Positions 52,043 to 58,962 of a stretch of 64,000 bases of DNA are shown here, in pieces. The translations under genes and the position numbers were made by a program. Below the pieces are notes generated by a model. That model did not search any database. It saw nothing but the letters and a program-made list of their open reading frames with translations, and had not been told where the DNA came from. The stretch covers positions 1-64,000 of the forward strand of contig SVLJ01000003.1 in the NCBI GenBank assembly GCA_015067995.1, written 5' to 3'. The first letter of the stretch is position 1, and the number at the start of each line of letters is the position of its first letter. This DNA is from Oscillospiraceae bacterium. Its GTDB lineage: Bacteria; Bacillota; Clostridia; Oscillospirales; Oscillospiraceae.

Positions 52043-52417
52043 TCACTTGTCGGCCTTCTCGGCGATGGTCTTGGGGGTGATCTTCACCCGCAGATGCCAG
52101 CCCTCGCCGCACTTGCCCTTCTCGTCGTTGACCTCGATGTCAAACCACATCTTCCGGCGCTCGATCTCCCGGAGGCGGGCGGTGGCGGTGACCTTCATGC
52201 CCACAGGGGTAGGCGCCAGATGGCGGCAGTGGATCTCTGCGCCTACGGTGGTCTCGCCCTCCTCCAGATAGGCCTTTGCCAGCTCCAGAGCGCAGGCTTC
52301 CATCAGAGCCACCATGTTGGGGGTGGAGAGGATCTTGCTTCCGGCGGAGCCGATGCGCTTGGCGGTCATCTCGTCGGTGACTTCCCAGGTGAGGCTGTGT
52401 TCGGTAGGCTTGGTCAT
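52043..52417 (-). CDS. Hotdog-fold thioesterase (FlK-like)
   Basis: 124 residues. TPNMVALMEACALELAKAYL carries the Thr and Glu, and GAEIHCRHLAPTPVGMKV the His, of the catalytic triad described for fluoroacetyl-CoA thioesterase-type hotdog enzymes. It should hydrolyse an acyl-CoA thioester; the natural substrate is unknown. The start ATG is preceded by AAAGGAGAACATTCAC. Divergent from the 78-residue gene. Confidence 0.85.
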   Translation of the reverse strand: MTKPTEHSLTWEVTDEMTAKRIGSAGSKILSTPNMVALMEACALELAKAYLEEGETTVGAEIHCRHLAPTPVGMKVTATARLREIERRKMWFDIEVNDEKGKCGEGWHLRVKITPKTIAEKADK

Positions 52418-52571
52418 GTGAATGTTCTCCTTTCAGCGGCACAGTGCCTGTTGCATTGACTACATTGTAGCACAACCGTCGAAAAGTGCAACCGCTTTCT
52501 CTTGCGCGGCAGGCAGCGGCGTGCTACAATCAAGGAGAAAATCACCCCATGGGGAAAAGGAGAATACAGCA

Positions 52572-52808
52572 ATGGCAGAAATCAATATCAAAGATATGAT
52601 CGAGGAACTGGTGAAGAAGATCACCGCTGACGAGACTCTGAAAAAGCAGTTTGAAAAGGCGCCTGTGGCTGTGGTGGAAAAGCTTCTGGGCGTGGATCTG
52701 CCTGACGACAAGATCGAGAAGCTGGTGGATGGCATCAAGGCCAAGCTGGCCATCGACGATGTGGGCGATGTGCTGGGCGCACTGGGCGGCCTGTTCGGCA
52801 GAAAGTGA
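52572..52808 (+). CDS. Small helical protein, 78 aa
   Basis: MAEINIKDMIEELVKKITAD start after AAAAGGAGAATACAGCA. All-helical and acidic, with VVEKLLGVDLPDDKIEKLVD and a C-terminal LGGLFGRK. No recognised function. It lies 9 bp before the M20 amidohydrolase gene and is likely co-transcribed. Confidence 0.75.
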   Translation: MAEINIKDMIEELVKKITADETLKKQFEKAPVAVVEKLLGVDLPDDKIEKLVDGIKAKLAIDDVGDVLGALGGLFGRK

Positions 52809-52817
52809 GGCGCGATC

Positions 52818-54194
52818 ATGAACACTGCAAGACGCGATCTGCATCTGAACAACGCGGAGAAAAACGCGCAGCTGACGCTGGATGCGCTGGACTTCCTCTG
52901 GAAAAACCCCGAGACCGGCTATAAGGAGTGGAAGGCCAACGCCTATCTCACCGAGCGCTTTGAGGCGCTGGGCTACACCGTGACGCCTGCCGGGAATATC
53001 CCGGGCTTCATGGCTGATCTGGATACCGGACGTCCCGGCCCCTGTGTGGCCGTGTTCGGTGAGCTGGACGCTCTGGTGGTGGAGAGCCATCCCGAATGTG
53101 ACAAGGAGACCGGCGCCGTCCATTCCTGCGGCCACTGCTGTCAGGCGGCGGGCCTGCTGGGACTGGCGGCTGCCCTGAAGGAGCCCGGCGCACTGGACGG
53201 ACTGTCCGGCACGATCCGGCTCATCGCCGTGCCTGCCGAGGAGCTCATCGAGGTGGACTTCCGTGAGCAGCTGCGCCGGGACGGCATCATCAAGTATTAC
53301 GGCGGCAAGACGGAGTTTATGTACCGCGGCCTGCTGGACGGCGTGGATCTGGCCATGATGTGCCATTCCTCCACCGCCGCGCCCCACAAGGGCACCATCC
53401 GGGGCGGCTCCAACGGCTTCATCACCAAGCAGGTGACCTTCGTGGGCCGCAGCGCCCACGCCGGCGGCTCTCCCCATAAGGGCATCAACGCCCTCTACGC
53501 CGCCAATCAGGGCCTTAACTCCATCAACGCCCTCCGTGAGACCTTCCAGGATTCCGCCCACATCCGGGTGCATCCCATCGTCACCGGCGGCGGCACGGTG
53601 GTCAACGCCATTCCGGAGAAGGTCACCATGGAGAGCTACATCCGCGGCGCTACCATGGAAGCCGTCCGGGATGCCAACAACAAGGTCAACCGTGCGCTGG
53701 CTGCCTCTGCCGCGGCGCTGGGTGCCAATGTGGTGCTGTGTGACCGCCCCGGCTACTTCCCCCGCATCCACTCCCGTCCCTTCATGGCGCTGGCAAAGGA
53801 GGCCATGGAGCAGGTGATGGAGTCCGTCTCTTACGATCCCGACGGGTGGGGCACCGGCAGCAGCGACATGGGCGACGTGTCTTCCGTCATGGCCACCATC
53901 CATCCCTACATCGGCGGCTGCGCCGGTACGGAGCACGGTGACAACTACTGCGTTGCCGATCCCAACGCCGCCTGCGTGGATATGGTGAAGGCCGAGCTGC
54001 TGATCCTGGAGCTGCTGCTGTCCGACGGCGCGGCACGGGCGAAGGAGATCGCGGCGGAGTTCGTTCCCACCTACGCCAGCATCGCCGAGTATCTGGCCTA
54101 CGCCGACAGCTTCGTGCTGGATCGGGAGGCCGTCAAATACGACGAGGCGGGCAACGTGCTGCTGAATCTGGGCAGCGAGGAGCGCGGCTTCTGA
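52818..54194 (+). CDS. M20-family amidohydrolase (AbgB/M20D-like)
   Basis: 458 residues. Motifs: VFGELDALVV (first Asp), AVHSCGHCCQAAGLLG (metal-site region), IAVPAEELIEV (catalytic Glu pair) and RSAHAGGSPHKGINAL (His of the dimerisation domain). The metal motif reads CGHCCQ rather than the usual CGHDxH. The family hydrolyses N-acyl or amide bonds of amino acids or of p-aminobenzoyl-glutamate; the substrate here is unknown. Cytoplasmic; no signal. Confidence 0.88.
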   Translation: MNTARRDLHLNNAEKNAQLTLDALDFLWKNPETGYKEWKANAYLTERFEALGYTVTPAGNIPGFMADLDTGRPGPCVAVFGELDALVVESHPECDKETGAVHSCGHCCQAAGLLGLAAALKEPGALDGLSGTIRLIAVPAEELIEVDFREQLRRDGIIKYYGGKTEFMYRGLLDGVDLAMMCHSSTAAPHKGTIRGGSNGFITKQVTFVGRSAHAGGSPHKGINALYAANQGLNSINALRETFQDSAHIRVHPIVTGGGTVVNAIPEKVTMESYIRGATMEAVRDANNKVNRALAASAAALGANVVLCDRPGYFPRIHSRPFMALAKEAMEQVMESVSYDPDGWGTGSSDMGDVSSVMATIHPYIGGCAGTEHGDNYCVADPNAACVDMVKAELLILELLLSDGAARAKEIAAEFVPTYASIAEYLAYADSFVLDREAVKYDEAGNVLLNLGSEERGF

Positions 54195-54273
54195 TACGAA
54201 TTTCCGAAAACATGGTGCGCCCGGGAATTTCGCCTTGAAATTCCCGGGCGTATGTGTTATACTTCATAAGTAC

Positions 54274-54359
54274 GCCGGTGTGATGGAATGGTAGACGTGA
54301 CGGACTCAAAATCCGTTCCTGGCGACAGGGTGTGGGTTCGAGTCCCACCACCGGCACCA
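54274..54359 (+). tRNA. tRNA-Leu (anticodon CAA), CCA encoded
   Basis: 86 nt. Acceptor GCCGGTG (54274-54280) pairs with CACCGGC (54349-54355), then A and CCA. Anticodon stem ACGGA/TCCGT encloses CTCAAAA, giving CAA. A long variable arm (class II) and canonical T-loop GGGTTCGAGTCCC are present. Confidence 0.94.
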
Positions 54360-54418
54360 CGTCGGAGCAAAGTCTGCTTTGCTCCGACGTCATTTATTCT
54401 TTCAGAATAAATGACGTC
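54360..54418 (+). terminator. Overlapping hairpins after tRNA-Leu(CAA)
   Basis: Stem 1: 54360-54372 with 54377-54389 (perfect 13 bp). Stem 2: 54386-54400 with 54404-54418 (perfect 15 bp). They share GACG at 54386-54389, so both cannot form fully at once. Stem 1 begins directly after the tRNA CCA. Confidence 0.75.
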
Positions 54419-54445
54419 ATCCGCCCGCTCCCTTGCTCCTCCTTT

Positions 54446-54480
54446 CCAAATCGAACCCGCTGCGCTGGGCTTCGATTTGG
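54446..54480 (+). other. Hairpin in the leader of the SGNH hydrolase gene
   Basis: CCAAATCGAA (54446-54455) pairs with TTCGATTTGG (54471-54480), extended by CCC/GGG. A weaker stem lies at about 54533-54559. The 54419-54585 stretch otherwise holds no gene; it may be a structured leader. Confidence 0.4.
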
Positions 54481-54585
54481 TTTTGGGTGCAAAACTTGGA
54501 GCAGACAGCTTATTGATCGCACAGAGGCAGAACCCTCGTTACCCTCTGGGTGACGGGGGGTGCTTTCCGACAGGAGGACAAGCCT

Positions 54586-55986
54586 ATGCACGAAAGATGG
54601 TATCCTCTTACCGATTCCGGTTACTACACCGGGGATCTCACCGTAATGCTCTCCACGGAGTGGGAGTGCTGCGCAGCGGATGTGTCTCCATACCGGGGCT
54701 GCACCGTGGAAGTGCACGCTGTCTCCGATGGGACCGGCTTCTGCGCCCTGACGGATGGAAGCGGCGCTGTACTGCAGCGCTGGAGCGCCGTCCCGGAGAC
54801 GCTGGCCCTTCCGGACAACGCCGGGCGGCTGTACATCAGCAACCGCCATACGGAGAATCCCGATTTTTACATCGCTGTGCCCCGGGGTGTGCGGAAAGCA
54901 CCCAACGGCCTGCTGTTTTACGAGGACTTTACCGCACCTGACGCACCGGACGGCACGCCGCTGCCGCTGGGCATCGACAACGCTTTGGTGATCCCCCGTT
55001 CCACGGCGCTGGATGACTGGACCTTCACCGCGGAGATCACCTCCGCGGATCACACCGAGGAGGTCTTCTTCGGCTCCCGGATCACCCAGTCCCGCCCGTG
55101 CCGTCATGCCACGCTGTGCTCTGTTAATTTTGCCGATGCCACTTTGCGTTTGTATCGCGGCAGTGACGGATCAGCTGCCCCCACCGATGCGGTGCAGAGT
55201 GCGGATATTTCGTCCATTATCCCCACCGACAGAGGCCGCTGCCATTACACCCTCCGGGTGGAGCGGGTGGATTCTGCCATCCGTGCCTCCGTCATCAGCG
55301 GCGTTACCGGCCAAAGTGTCTCCGTCTTTCAGGAGCTGTATCCGGAGGAGACCGCCGCTACCGTGGCCGGGGCCTGCGCGGCGGGCAAGATGTTCGACTC
55401 GCCCCAGCTCTTCGCCGCTGCGGGACAGCCTCTGCTGCGCCGGTGCTATGGCGCCGCCAAAACCACACCAAAGGTGATGTTCTTTGGCGACAGCCTGACC
55501 CAGGGCGCGCACAATCTGCCCAAGGACGGCTGGGCCCAGATGTCTGCGGCGTATTTTGGCGACAGCATGTGCTGCGGCCGAGGCTCCGGCGACATCTGGA
55601 GCTGCCTCAATCAGGTGCGTTCTCTGGTGCCGGCGTGCCGTCCCAAGGCCATGGTGGTCACCATCGGCGCCAACAACAGCGTGGACGTTACCGCCAGCCT
55701 ATACCAGAAGTTCATTCACATGGCGGAATACTGGGGCGTCATCCTCGTCCTCAACTGCGTCCCCGCCTGTGACAAGCGTCCCCAGAATGAGGCCATGAAC
55801 CGGATCCTCCGGCGGCTGCCTGCCCTGAAGTGCCGGTTCGATCTGGTCACCACCCGCGATTTTGTCCCCGGCGGCCCTCAGATCGCCGAATATTACGTGG
55901 CGGACATGACTCATCTCAACGGCGCAGGCAACCGCGCGCTGTATGAGCGGTTTATCCACGATTTCGCATGGCTGAAGACATTATAA
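54586..55986 (+). CDS. SGNH/GDSL-type hydrolase with N-terminal beta domain
   Basis: 466 residues; ATG 54586 after ACAGGAGGACAAGCCT. Residues 1-290 are beta-rich, with no clear family (possible carbohydrate-binding role). The C-terminal part is SGNH: MFFGDSLTQGA (nucleophile Ser, about residue 303), GRGSGD (Gly block), IGANNS (Asn block, N in place of D) and DMTHLN (Asp-His, about 441). Such enzymes are esterases or deacetylases acting on polysaccharides or lipids. No signal peptide is visible, so it may act inside the cell. Confidence 0.8.
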   Translation: MHERWYPLTDSGYYTGDLTVMLSTEWECCAADVSPYRGCTVEVHAVSDGTGFCALTDGSGAVLQRWSAVPETLALPDNAGRLYISNRHTENPDFYIAVPRGVRKAPNGLLFYEDFTAPDAPDGTPLPLGIDNALVIPRSTALDDWTFTAEITSADHTEEVFFGSRITQSRPCRHATLCSVNFADATLRLYRGSDGSAAPTDAVQSADISSIIPTDRGRCHYTLRVERVDSAIRASVISGVTGQSVSVFQELYPEETAATVAGACAAGKMFDSPQLFAAAGQPLLRRCYGAAKTTPKVMFFGDSLTQGAHNLPKDGWAQMSAAYFGDSMCCGRGSGDIWSCLNQVRSLVPACRPKAMVVTIGANNSVDVTASLYQKFIHMAEYWGVILVLNCVPACDKRPQNEAMNRILRRLPALKCRFDLVTTRDFVPGGPQIAEYYVADMTHLNGAGNRALYERFIHDFAWLKTL

Positions 55987-56003
55987 AATAGAATGACCAG
56001 CAG

Positions 56004-56202
56004 AAGGAGGCGTTGCAAAATGCAACGCCTCCTTGAAATTCCGCAAGAAGTTTATGACTTCTTGCGGAATTTTCGCCTGCGGGCGGGAGATTTGAACCGT
56101 GACAGCCCAGGCTGCCTTCTCTTGCCGCTGCGCGGCAATTCACCTTGTGGGGGCTCCAAGACCGCCCCCTTCACACATCCCCTGCCAGGAGTGCCTACTC
56201 CT
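56004..56202. ncRNA. Structured intergenic element with five hairpins
   Basis: Stems: 56004-56017/56021-56034 (14 bp), 56036-56051/56057-56072 (16 bp), 56122-56128/56132-56138 (7 bp), 56149-56154/56164-56169 (6 bp) and 56187-56192/56197-56202 (6 bp), all perfect. No ORF of good quality. At minimum the first is a terminator for the SGNH gene; the whole may be a structured RNA or an interspersed repeat. Confidence 0.4.
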
Positions 56203-56243
56203 CTTGCGGGTATTTCTATTTTGCAACAGACCCTTTTTCGCAT

Positions 56244-56870
56244 TTACGGCAGTGGTAGGCGGCGTTCCGTCTGCACCCGGCCCAGGCACAGCAGCGACCG
56301 GGTCTCACCTGCGGGGATCAGAATGTCCTCCTGCGGCCTCCGGCGGTCAACGGCAAAGAGATAGGTGATGCCGAAGACGTCCCGGTGGTACTGGCGGCAG
56401 AGAGTGACGCCCCGGTACTGGAACAGTCCCACATCCCCGGGGGTCAGGGCGCAGTCGTCGCACAGCAGCAGCTCCCCCTGCCGGAAGTGGGGCAGCAGGG
56501 AATCGTCCGGCACCCGGAAGCCGAAGCTGACATTTTCCGACTGACCGTCCCACCGGATGGCCACAAAGGGCGGCGGCGGGCCGGGGAGAACCCGGTAGTC
56601 CGTGACGGGCAGGGTCGGCACGTTTTCTGCCGCCAGCCCATCGGCGGCATGTTCCAGCTGCCGGATAGTCAGCTCGTCCCGGTAAAAATGCTCCTGCTCC
56701 AGATGCGCCAGCTCATGGCGCAGCCGCTCCGCCTGCTTCTCCGGCGGGAAGAGGGTATTGATATAAATGGTAAATGTACCGTCGCCATGGGAGGCCGCCA
56801 CGGATTCACTGGCCATATTGGGGAACTGCACATAGCGCACCCAGTAATCCACGCCCTCGATATACTTCAT
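56244..56870 (-). CDS. ImmA/IrrE-type metalloprotease fused to a LexA/S24-like domain
   Basis: 208 residues. The N-terminal half carries the zinc motif RHELAHLEQE (H52, E53, H56) and QLEHAADGLAAE, the ImmA/IrrE arrangement. The C-terminal half resembles an S24 peptidase: FRVPDDSLLPHFRQGELLLC (candidate nucleophile Ser124) and GDVGLFQYRGVTLCRQYHR, where the catalytic Lys expected near 158-160 is replaced by Cys/Arg. The start overlaps the repressor stop (ATGA). Likely the anti-repressor or SOS switch of the prophage, cleaving or sensing the XRE repressor (inference). Confidence 0.75.
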   Translation of the reverse strand: MKYIEGVDYWVRYVQFPNMASESVAASHGDGTFTIYINTLFPPEKQAERLRHELAHLEQEHFYRDELTIRQLEHAADGLAAENVPTLPVTDYRVLPGPPPPFVAIRWDGQSENVSFGFRVPDDSLLPHFRQGELLLCDDCALTPGDVGLFQYRGVTLCRQYHRDVFGITYLFAVDRRRPQEDILIPAGETRSLLCLGRVQTERRLPLP

Positions 56871-57232
56871 GTGTTGCTCTGCATCTCCTCGATCATTTTC
56901 ACAATGGCTTCGATCTGGCTCTTTGTGGCGTTCTTCGTCACAGAGAACAGCAGCCGCGTCTCCGGTCGGCTGCGCAGCTCGTCCAGATATTCCCGCAGGT
57001 CGTCATCGACATTGTCGATGGCGGCATTTTTGTTTGGCTCATCTCCCGTCAGCAGATAGTCGGTGGTGACGCCGAAATACTCGGCGATCCTGTTCAGCGT
57101 CTCGCCGTTGGGGGTGGCGCCGGTGCGCTTCCACTTGCTGCCGATGGTGCGGCTGAGCCCCATCTCCACCGCGGCACGGGTCACACTGACGCCCTTTTTC
57201 TCACAAAGCTGGCAAAACAGGTCATAAAACAC
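56867..57232 (-). CDS. Prophage XRE-family repressor
   Basis: 121 residues. GTG 57232 is chosen because AAAGAAAGAGG lies 8 bases upstream and VFYDLFCQLCEKKGVSVTRA matches how phage XRE repressors begin; a longer TTG frame from 57307 lacks a ribosome-binding site. The HTH is VTRAAVEMGLSRTIGSKWKR followed by LNRIAEYFGVTTDYLLTGDE. The C-terminal 50 residues are helical (dimerisation). It faces the strong early promoter with palindromic operators. Confidence 0.88.
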   Translation of the reverse strand: MFYDLFCQLCEKKGVSVTRAAVEMGLSRTIGSKWKRTGATPNGETLNRIAEYFGVTTDYLLTGDEPNKNAAIDNVDDDLREYLDELRSRPETRLLFSVTKNATKSQIEAIVKMIEEMQSNT

Positions 57233-57267
57233 AAAATCAGCCTCTTTCTTTTGTGCAAGAGGACGAA

Positions 57268-57419
57268 GCTTACTTTTTTCAGCTTTTGACGTTGACAAGC
57301 CTACCAAAGTATACTATACTGGGGGTACAGTGTACGACTAAAGTAAGCTGTTGTGGAGGAAATCCGCCTCTTGCTTTGATATATCCAAGAAAAGCATACC
57401 ACAATGGCTTACCTTAGTC
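57268..57419. promoter_or_regulatory. Prophage control region: operators
   Basis: Perfect palindromes AGTATA-C-TATACT (57308-57320) and GTACA-G-TGTAC (57325-57335). In addition, boxes GCTTACTTT (57268-57276), GACTAAAGTAAGC (57336-57348) and its inverted partner GCTTACCTTAGTC (57407-57419). Probable binding sites of the XRE repressor. Confidence 0.6.
57292..57320 (+). promoter_or_regulatory. Strong rightward prophage promoter
   Basis: TTGACA (57292-57297), 17-base spacer, TATACT (57315-57320), near-consensus. The first palindrome covers the -10, so repressor binding would block it. Confidence 0.85.
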
Positions 57420-57447
57420 AACTGCAAAATGACAGGAGGATACGACT

Positions 57448-57651
57448 TTGGAGGACAATTACAGCCTGTGGAGGCTGATGGAGCGGGAGGAGGAGCGGTG
57501 CATGGCGCGGCTGCCGGTGTGCAGCTACTGCGGACGAAATGTGCAGGAGGACTACTATTACCGCATCAACGATGAGATCATCTGCCCGGACTGCATGGAG
57601 CACTGCTTCCGGGTGGAGCGGGAGTATCCGGAGGGAGGGGGCGCTCTGTGA
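57448..57651 (+). CDS. Small prophage zinc-finger protein, 67 aa
   Basis: TTG start (MEDNYSLWRLMEREEERCMA) with AGGAGG 8 bases upstream. Two Cys pairs, PVCSYCGRNV and IICPDCMEHCF, form a likely zinc ribbon. First gene after the early promoter. Its stop overlaps the next start (GTGA). Function unknown, perhaps regulatory. Confidence 0.75.
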   Translation: MEDNYSLWRLMEREEERCMARLPVCSYCGRNVQEDYYYRINDEIICPDCMEHCFRVEREYPEGGGAL

Positions 57652-58160
57652 AGGAGAGGCCGGGCTTTATGCTGTATTTTGAGGTGGCGGACGCCCTGAG
57701 CTCCATGGCGGACGCGGAGGCGGGACAGCTGCTCAAGGCGCTAATCGCCTATGCCCGATGGGGAGAGGTGCGGGAAATGACGGGGATGGCGGCCTTTGCC
57801 TTTGAGATGATGCGGGGACGCATGGACAGGGATGCCGAGGCATATCGGGAGAAGTGCCGGAAGAATGCGTACAACGCATATACCGGGGCAGCCAGACACC
57901 GTGGAGAAACACCAATGGCATATGAGAACTGGATGGAAGCGTTGGCATGCGAACGCATGCCAACTACAACTACAAACACAACCTCAAACACAACAGCAAT
58001 CTCAGACACAGACCGAAAGCCGCCGGATGTGGGACTTTCCACGGGGTTTTCCACAAAGGACTGCCGGGACGATGACACGGCGTGGGTGCTGGAGTATCTG
58101 GAAGAGCGGAAACGAAGCGGGAAGGGAGGAGCAGAATGCAGGAAACATACAGGAAGCTGA
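57648..58160 (+). CDS. DUF6291-type prophage protein
   Basis: 170 residues, GTG start overlapping the previous stop. MLYFEVADALSSMADAEAGQ LLKALIAYARWGE matches the N-terminal domain of DUF6291 proteins found beside phage replication or replisome-organiser genes. The C-terminal part is Thr/Asn-rich and ends in a basic helix. It might load a replication factor; no enzymatic motif is seen. Confidence 0.7.
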   Translation: MKERPGFMLYFEVADALSSMADAEAGQLLKALIAYARWGEVREMTGMAAFAFEMMRGRMDRDAEAYREKCRKNAYNAYTGAARHRGETPMAYENWMEALACERMPTTTTNTTSNTTAISDTDRKPPDVGLSTGFSTKDCRDDDTAWVLEYLEERKRSGKGGAECRKHTGS

Positions 58161-58363
58161 GGGAAGAGCTGGAAGGCTGCCGGCAGATCATGGCACTGGA
58201 TCAGGCGGTGCTGGCGGCCGTTTTGACTGAAATCGGAGAGGTGACGGTGCGCCGGGAGGACATCCGCCGTCATCTGCAGGAAAATCGGCAGGTGCGGGCG
58301 GCCTATGATCCGGAGGCGGGTACATACACCCTCCGGCCGGAAGGAGCGGATGGCCTTGTGTGA
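58136..58363 (+). CDS. Prophage hypothetical protein, 75 aa
   Basis: ATG 58136 (MQETYRKLREELEGCRQIMA) behind AAGGGAGGAGCAGA. Mainly helical. It overlaps the preceding gene by 25 bases in another frame and the following one by 14. Not recognised. Confidence 0.65.
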   Translation: MQETYRKLREELEGCRQIMALDQAVLAAVLTEIGEVTVRREDIRRHLQENRQVRAAYDPEAGTYTLRPEGADGLV

Positions 58364-58670
58364 GGAAAAGAGCCCTGTGCAGCGGGACGAAAAGGGCCGC
58401 TTCGTCAAGGGCGTCAGCGGCAATCCCAGCGGCCGGCCGCCGCTGCCGCCGGATTTCCGCCGGTTCGGCAGGGAGGCCGCTGCCCGCCTCCGCGCCATTG
58501 CCGACGATCCGGACACTCCGGTGAAGCTGAAGGCGGAGATCGAGTGGTTTTTCATTGAGGGCGTGTACGGCAAGGCCGCTTCCCGGACGGAAAAGGAGGG
58601 GAAGGGAAGCGCCCCGTCCACGGAGCAGACCATCAAATTTGAGGGGGTGTTGGAGGAATGGAGCGGATAA
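58350..58670 (+). CDS. DUF5681-type protein, possible small terminase
   Basis: 106 residues; ATG 58350 with AAGGAG just upstream. RDEKGRFVKGVSGNPSGRPP is the DUF5681 signature, found at the N-terminus of phage small terminase-like proteins. A helical segment follows (REAAARLRAIADDPDTPVKL). Position directly before the large terminase supports DNA recognition in packaging. The last codons lie inside a 146-bp tandem repeat. Confidence 0.75.
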   Translation: MALCEEKSPVQRDEKGRFVKGVSGNPSGRPPLPPDFRRFGREAAARLRAIADDPDTPVKLKAEIEWFFIEGVYGKAASRTEKEGKGSAPSTEQTIKFEGVLEEWSG

Positions 58671-58962
58671 GAAGGGCTCCCGCCGCAAACCAGCGCAGCG
58701 TTTGCGGTGGGAAGAGGACGAGCAGCGGAGGGAAGGAGGTGTGGCGTGTACGCCGCACCGAGAGATCCGGAGCTTGTGAGGACGACGAGGGGGTGTTGGA
58801 GGAATGGAGCGGATAAGAAGGGCTCCCGCCGCAAACCAGCGCAGCGTTTGCGGTGGGAAGAGGACGAGCAGCGGAGGGAAGGAGGTGTGGCGTGTACGCC
58901 GCACCGAGAGATCCGGAGCTTGTGAGGACGACGAGGGGGTGCTGGAGGAATGGAGCGGATAA
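58641..58962 (+). repeat. Two 146-bp tandem repeats plus a partial third, between the terminase genes
   Basis: GAGGGGGTG... starts at 58641, 58787 and 58933 (period 146). Each copy holds the overlap GAATGGAGCGGATAA (stop of the DUF5681 frame within the ATG GAG CGG ATA start of terL). The first two ATGs (58659, 58805) enter 52-codon dead-end frames; only the third (58950) opens terL. An inner stem CCGCAAAC/GTTTGCGG lies in each copy. Confidence 0.9.

Noticed and set aside
56076-56099. tRNA T-arm-like GGTTCAAATC on the minus strand, possible att site
   Set aside because: The T-stem does not pair, no acceptor stem forms and no second copy is visible in the window, so an attachment site cannot be supported.
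57404-57478. 24-codon frame before the first prophage gene
   Set aside because: No ribosome-binding site; the region is better explained by operator boxes.
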